Positions 62,953 through 64,000 of a DNA stretch of 64,000 nt are shown piece by piece. The first letter of the stretch is position 1; each line of letters starts with the position of its first letter. Position numbers and translations under genes: made by a program. The stretch lies in assembly GCF_025370105.1 (NCBI RefSeq), contig NZ_JANQBK010000003.1, positions 62,001 to 126,000 of the forward strand, written 5' to 3'. The notes under the pieces were generated by a model. It searched no databases, was not told the origin of the DNA, and saw only the letters and a list, made by a program, of their open reading frames with translations. The DNA is from Sphingomonas hylomeconis (GTDB lineage: Bacteria; Pseudomonadota; Alphaproteobacteria; Sphingomonadales; Sphingomonadaceae).

Positions 62953-64000
62953 TCAGAAGCGCGCTTCGATGCCCAGCCGTACCGTCAACGGGCGCAACGG
63001 CGTTACCTGCAAATCGTAGAGCCGGTACGGTGTCGCCAGCGCGAAACGATTGCCGGCCTGATCCAGCGGATTGGTGACCTGCAGCGTGATCGCTCGCGCC
63101 GCGCCGGCAAGTCGCGCCGAGAACGTGATGTTGGAATAGTCGCCCTGTGCCTGGTCGAGCTGTACGCCGGTGCCGAGCCGCGATTTCCCGACATGCCGCC
63201 AAGTGCCGGTCAGCAGCAGATCGCCCCCCAGCATCGATCCCGCCTGCACCACCGCATTGGCGTTGAAACCGCGCGGCGCAACGTTGGCGAGTTGTGAATT
63301 GACCACGATGATCGCGCTCAGCGCCGGATTGTACAGCCGGTTGCGGTTGATGAAGACGCCGCTCTCCAGCGCGAGCCATGCCGCGGGTCGCCAGCGCGCC
63401 TTGGCGGTGATCGACTCGATCGTCGCCGTACCGACGTTCAGCGTGATTGGCGCGCCGCCCTCCGTCACCGAATTGGCCTGGATATCGCGCCAGCGCGATC
63501 GTGCGGCGGAAAGGTCGAGCCTAAACGCGCTATCCGCCGTGCCGATGCGCACGCCAACTTCGACCAGCGACAGCGTATCCGAGCGAAAGGCGCGGATGCT
63601 GCCGCCCGAGGCGGTGGCGCCGCCCGCCCGAAACCCCTGCTGCGTGCGCGCGAACCAGCCCCATCCGGGCCGCATCTGCCACGCCACGCCGATACTCGGT
63701 AGCACCCGCACGTGATGCCGCTCTGGATTGCGGCTCATGGTAGGGTCGGTCTCGGCCAGGTCGCTGGTTGTGCGGAACCGTCCCGCCAGCCGGGTATAGC
63801 TGCCGCGCCCGCCCGCCGTGACGGTCACGCCGTGCGCGATCGGCATCGTGGCCTCGCCGAACAGCGCCGCCTCGAATACCCGATTGTTGAGCCGGGTCCG
63901 TTCCGTCGATTGGGTCGCATCGCTCCGCATGTGGCTGGTGCGGATAGTTGATCGGTTGACCGCCAGCGCGACTCCCACGACCCAATTGGCCCCCGTCGTC
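62953..64000 (-). CDS. TonB-dependent receptor, 5' end missing (window edge)
   Basis: About 349 C-terminal residues of a beta-barrel receptor: GWGWFARTQQGFRAGGATASGG is the typical late-barrel segment and the protein ends LRPLTVRLGIEARF with terminal Phe. The plug and signal peptide lie beyond the window. Confidence 0.88.
   Translation of the reverse strand, partial: TTGANWVVGVALAVNRSTIRTSHMRSDATQSTERTRLNNRVFEAALFGEATMPIAHGVTVTAGGRGSYTRLAGRFRTTSDLAETDPTMSRNPERHHVRVLPSIGVAWQMRPGWGWFARTQQGFRAGGATASGGSIRAFRSDTLSLVEVGVRIGTADSAFRLDLSAARSRWRDIQANSVTEGGAPITLNVGTATIESITAKARWRPAAWLALESGVFINRNRLYNPALSAIIVVNSQLANVAPRGFNANAVVQAGSMLGGDLLLTGTWRHVGKSRLGTGVQLDQAQGDYSNITFSARLAGAARAITLQVTNPLDQAGNRFALATPYRLYDLQVTPLRPLTVRLGIEARF

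Overview
This 64 kb window is high-GC chromosomal DNA from an alphaproteobacterium. It most likely belongs to the Sphingomonadales (Sphingomonas or a close relative). Evidence for this: many TonB-dependent receptors, the order infA-maf-RNase E/G-yacG, the SciP/DUF1153 cell-cycle protein, a K+-independent H+-pyrophosphatase and several families of short palindromic doublet repeats. Genes are tightly packed, and start/stop overlaps (ATGA, GTGA, TGATG) are common. Long antisense ORFs are abundant because of the GC content and were not annotated.

Layout. 1-7.5 kb: a partial family 2 glycosyltransferase, an unusual fusion of a DegT-type aminotransferase with an FAD/NAD(P)-binding oxidoreductase, a TonB-dependent receptor and a TPR-sulfotransferase. 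7.6-13.2 kb: an APC permease, then an M20 peptidase / Rieske oxygenase / CrtI-like oxidoreductase operon. 13.3-15.4 kb: tRNA-Phe and the yacG / RNase E/G / maf / infA group. 15.6-20.1 kb: a restriction cassette made of a large methyltransferase-nuclease, a 48-aa coupled ORF and an Mrr-like nuclease. 20.2-27.3 kb: a long minus-strand run hisG-hisD-DUF2314-like-nusB-DUF4169-HAD-thiL-hppA. 27.4-32.8 kb: DUF2332, an alpha/beta hydrolase, pirin, Nudix, GST, BolA and J-domain genes. 32.9-37.5 kb: a six-gene GST/VOC/DUF1428/SRPBCC operon facing a divergent HxlR-SCP2 regulator. 37.5-41 kb: mnmA, sciP, two GlsB-type membrane proteins and a SIMPL protein. 41.2-45.6 kb: an RND efflux adaptor and pump. 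45.7-51.2 kb: DUF445, a HAD phosphatase and a complete Mla-type lipid transporter. 51.2-52.3 kb: a peptidyl-prolyl isomerase and tRNA-Ser. 52.6-64 kb: an accessory-looking region with an ECF sigma / FecR / STN-TonB receptor system, a LysR/quinone-reductase pair, a large repetitive autotransporter whose C-terminus looks frameshifted, and a partial TonB receptor.

The most unusual signal is how palindromic doublet repeats interact with genes. One REPIN-like family encodes the C-terminal tails of a Rieske oxygenase and of HisG, and places a GGGAGGGG Shine-Dalgarno directly in front of three downstream genes. One copy, between hisG and hisD, is itself interrupted by a perfect three-stem cloverleaf palindrome. 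A second family sits in frame inside thiL, adding about 35-40 residues, and its intergenic copy is open in the same frame with the same length. These patterns resemble protein-tolerated palindromic elements such as those of Rickettsia, and they are the best candidates here for undescribed biology.
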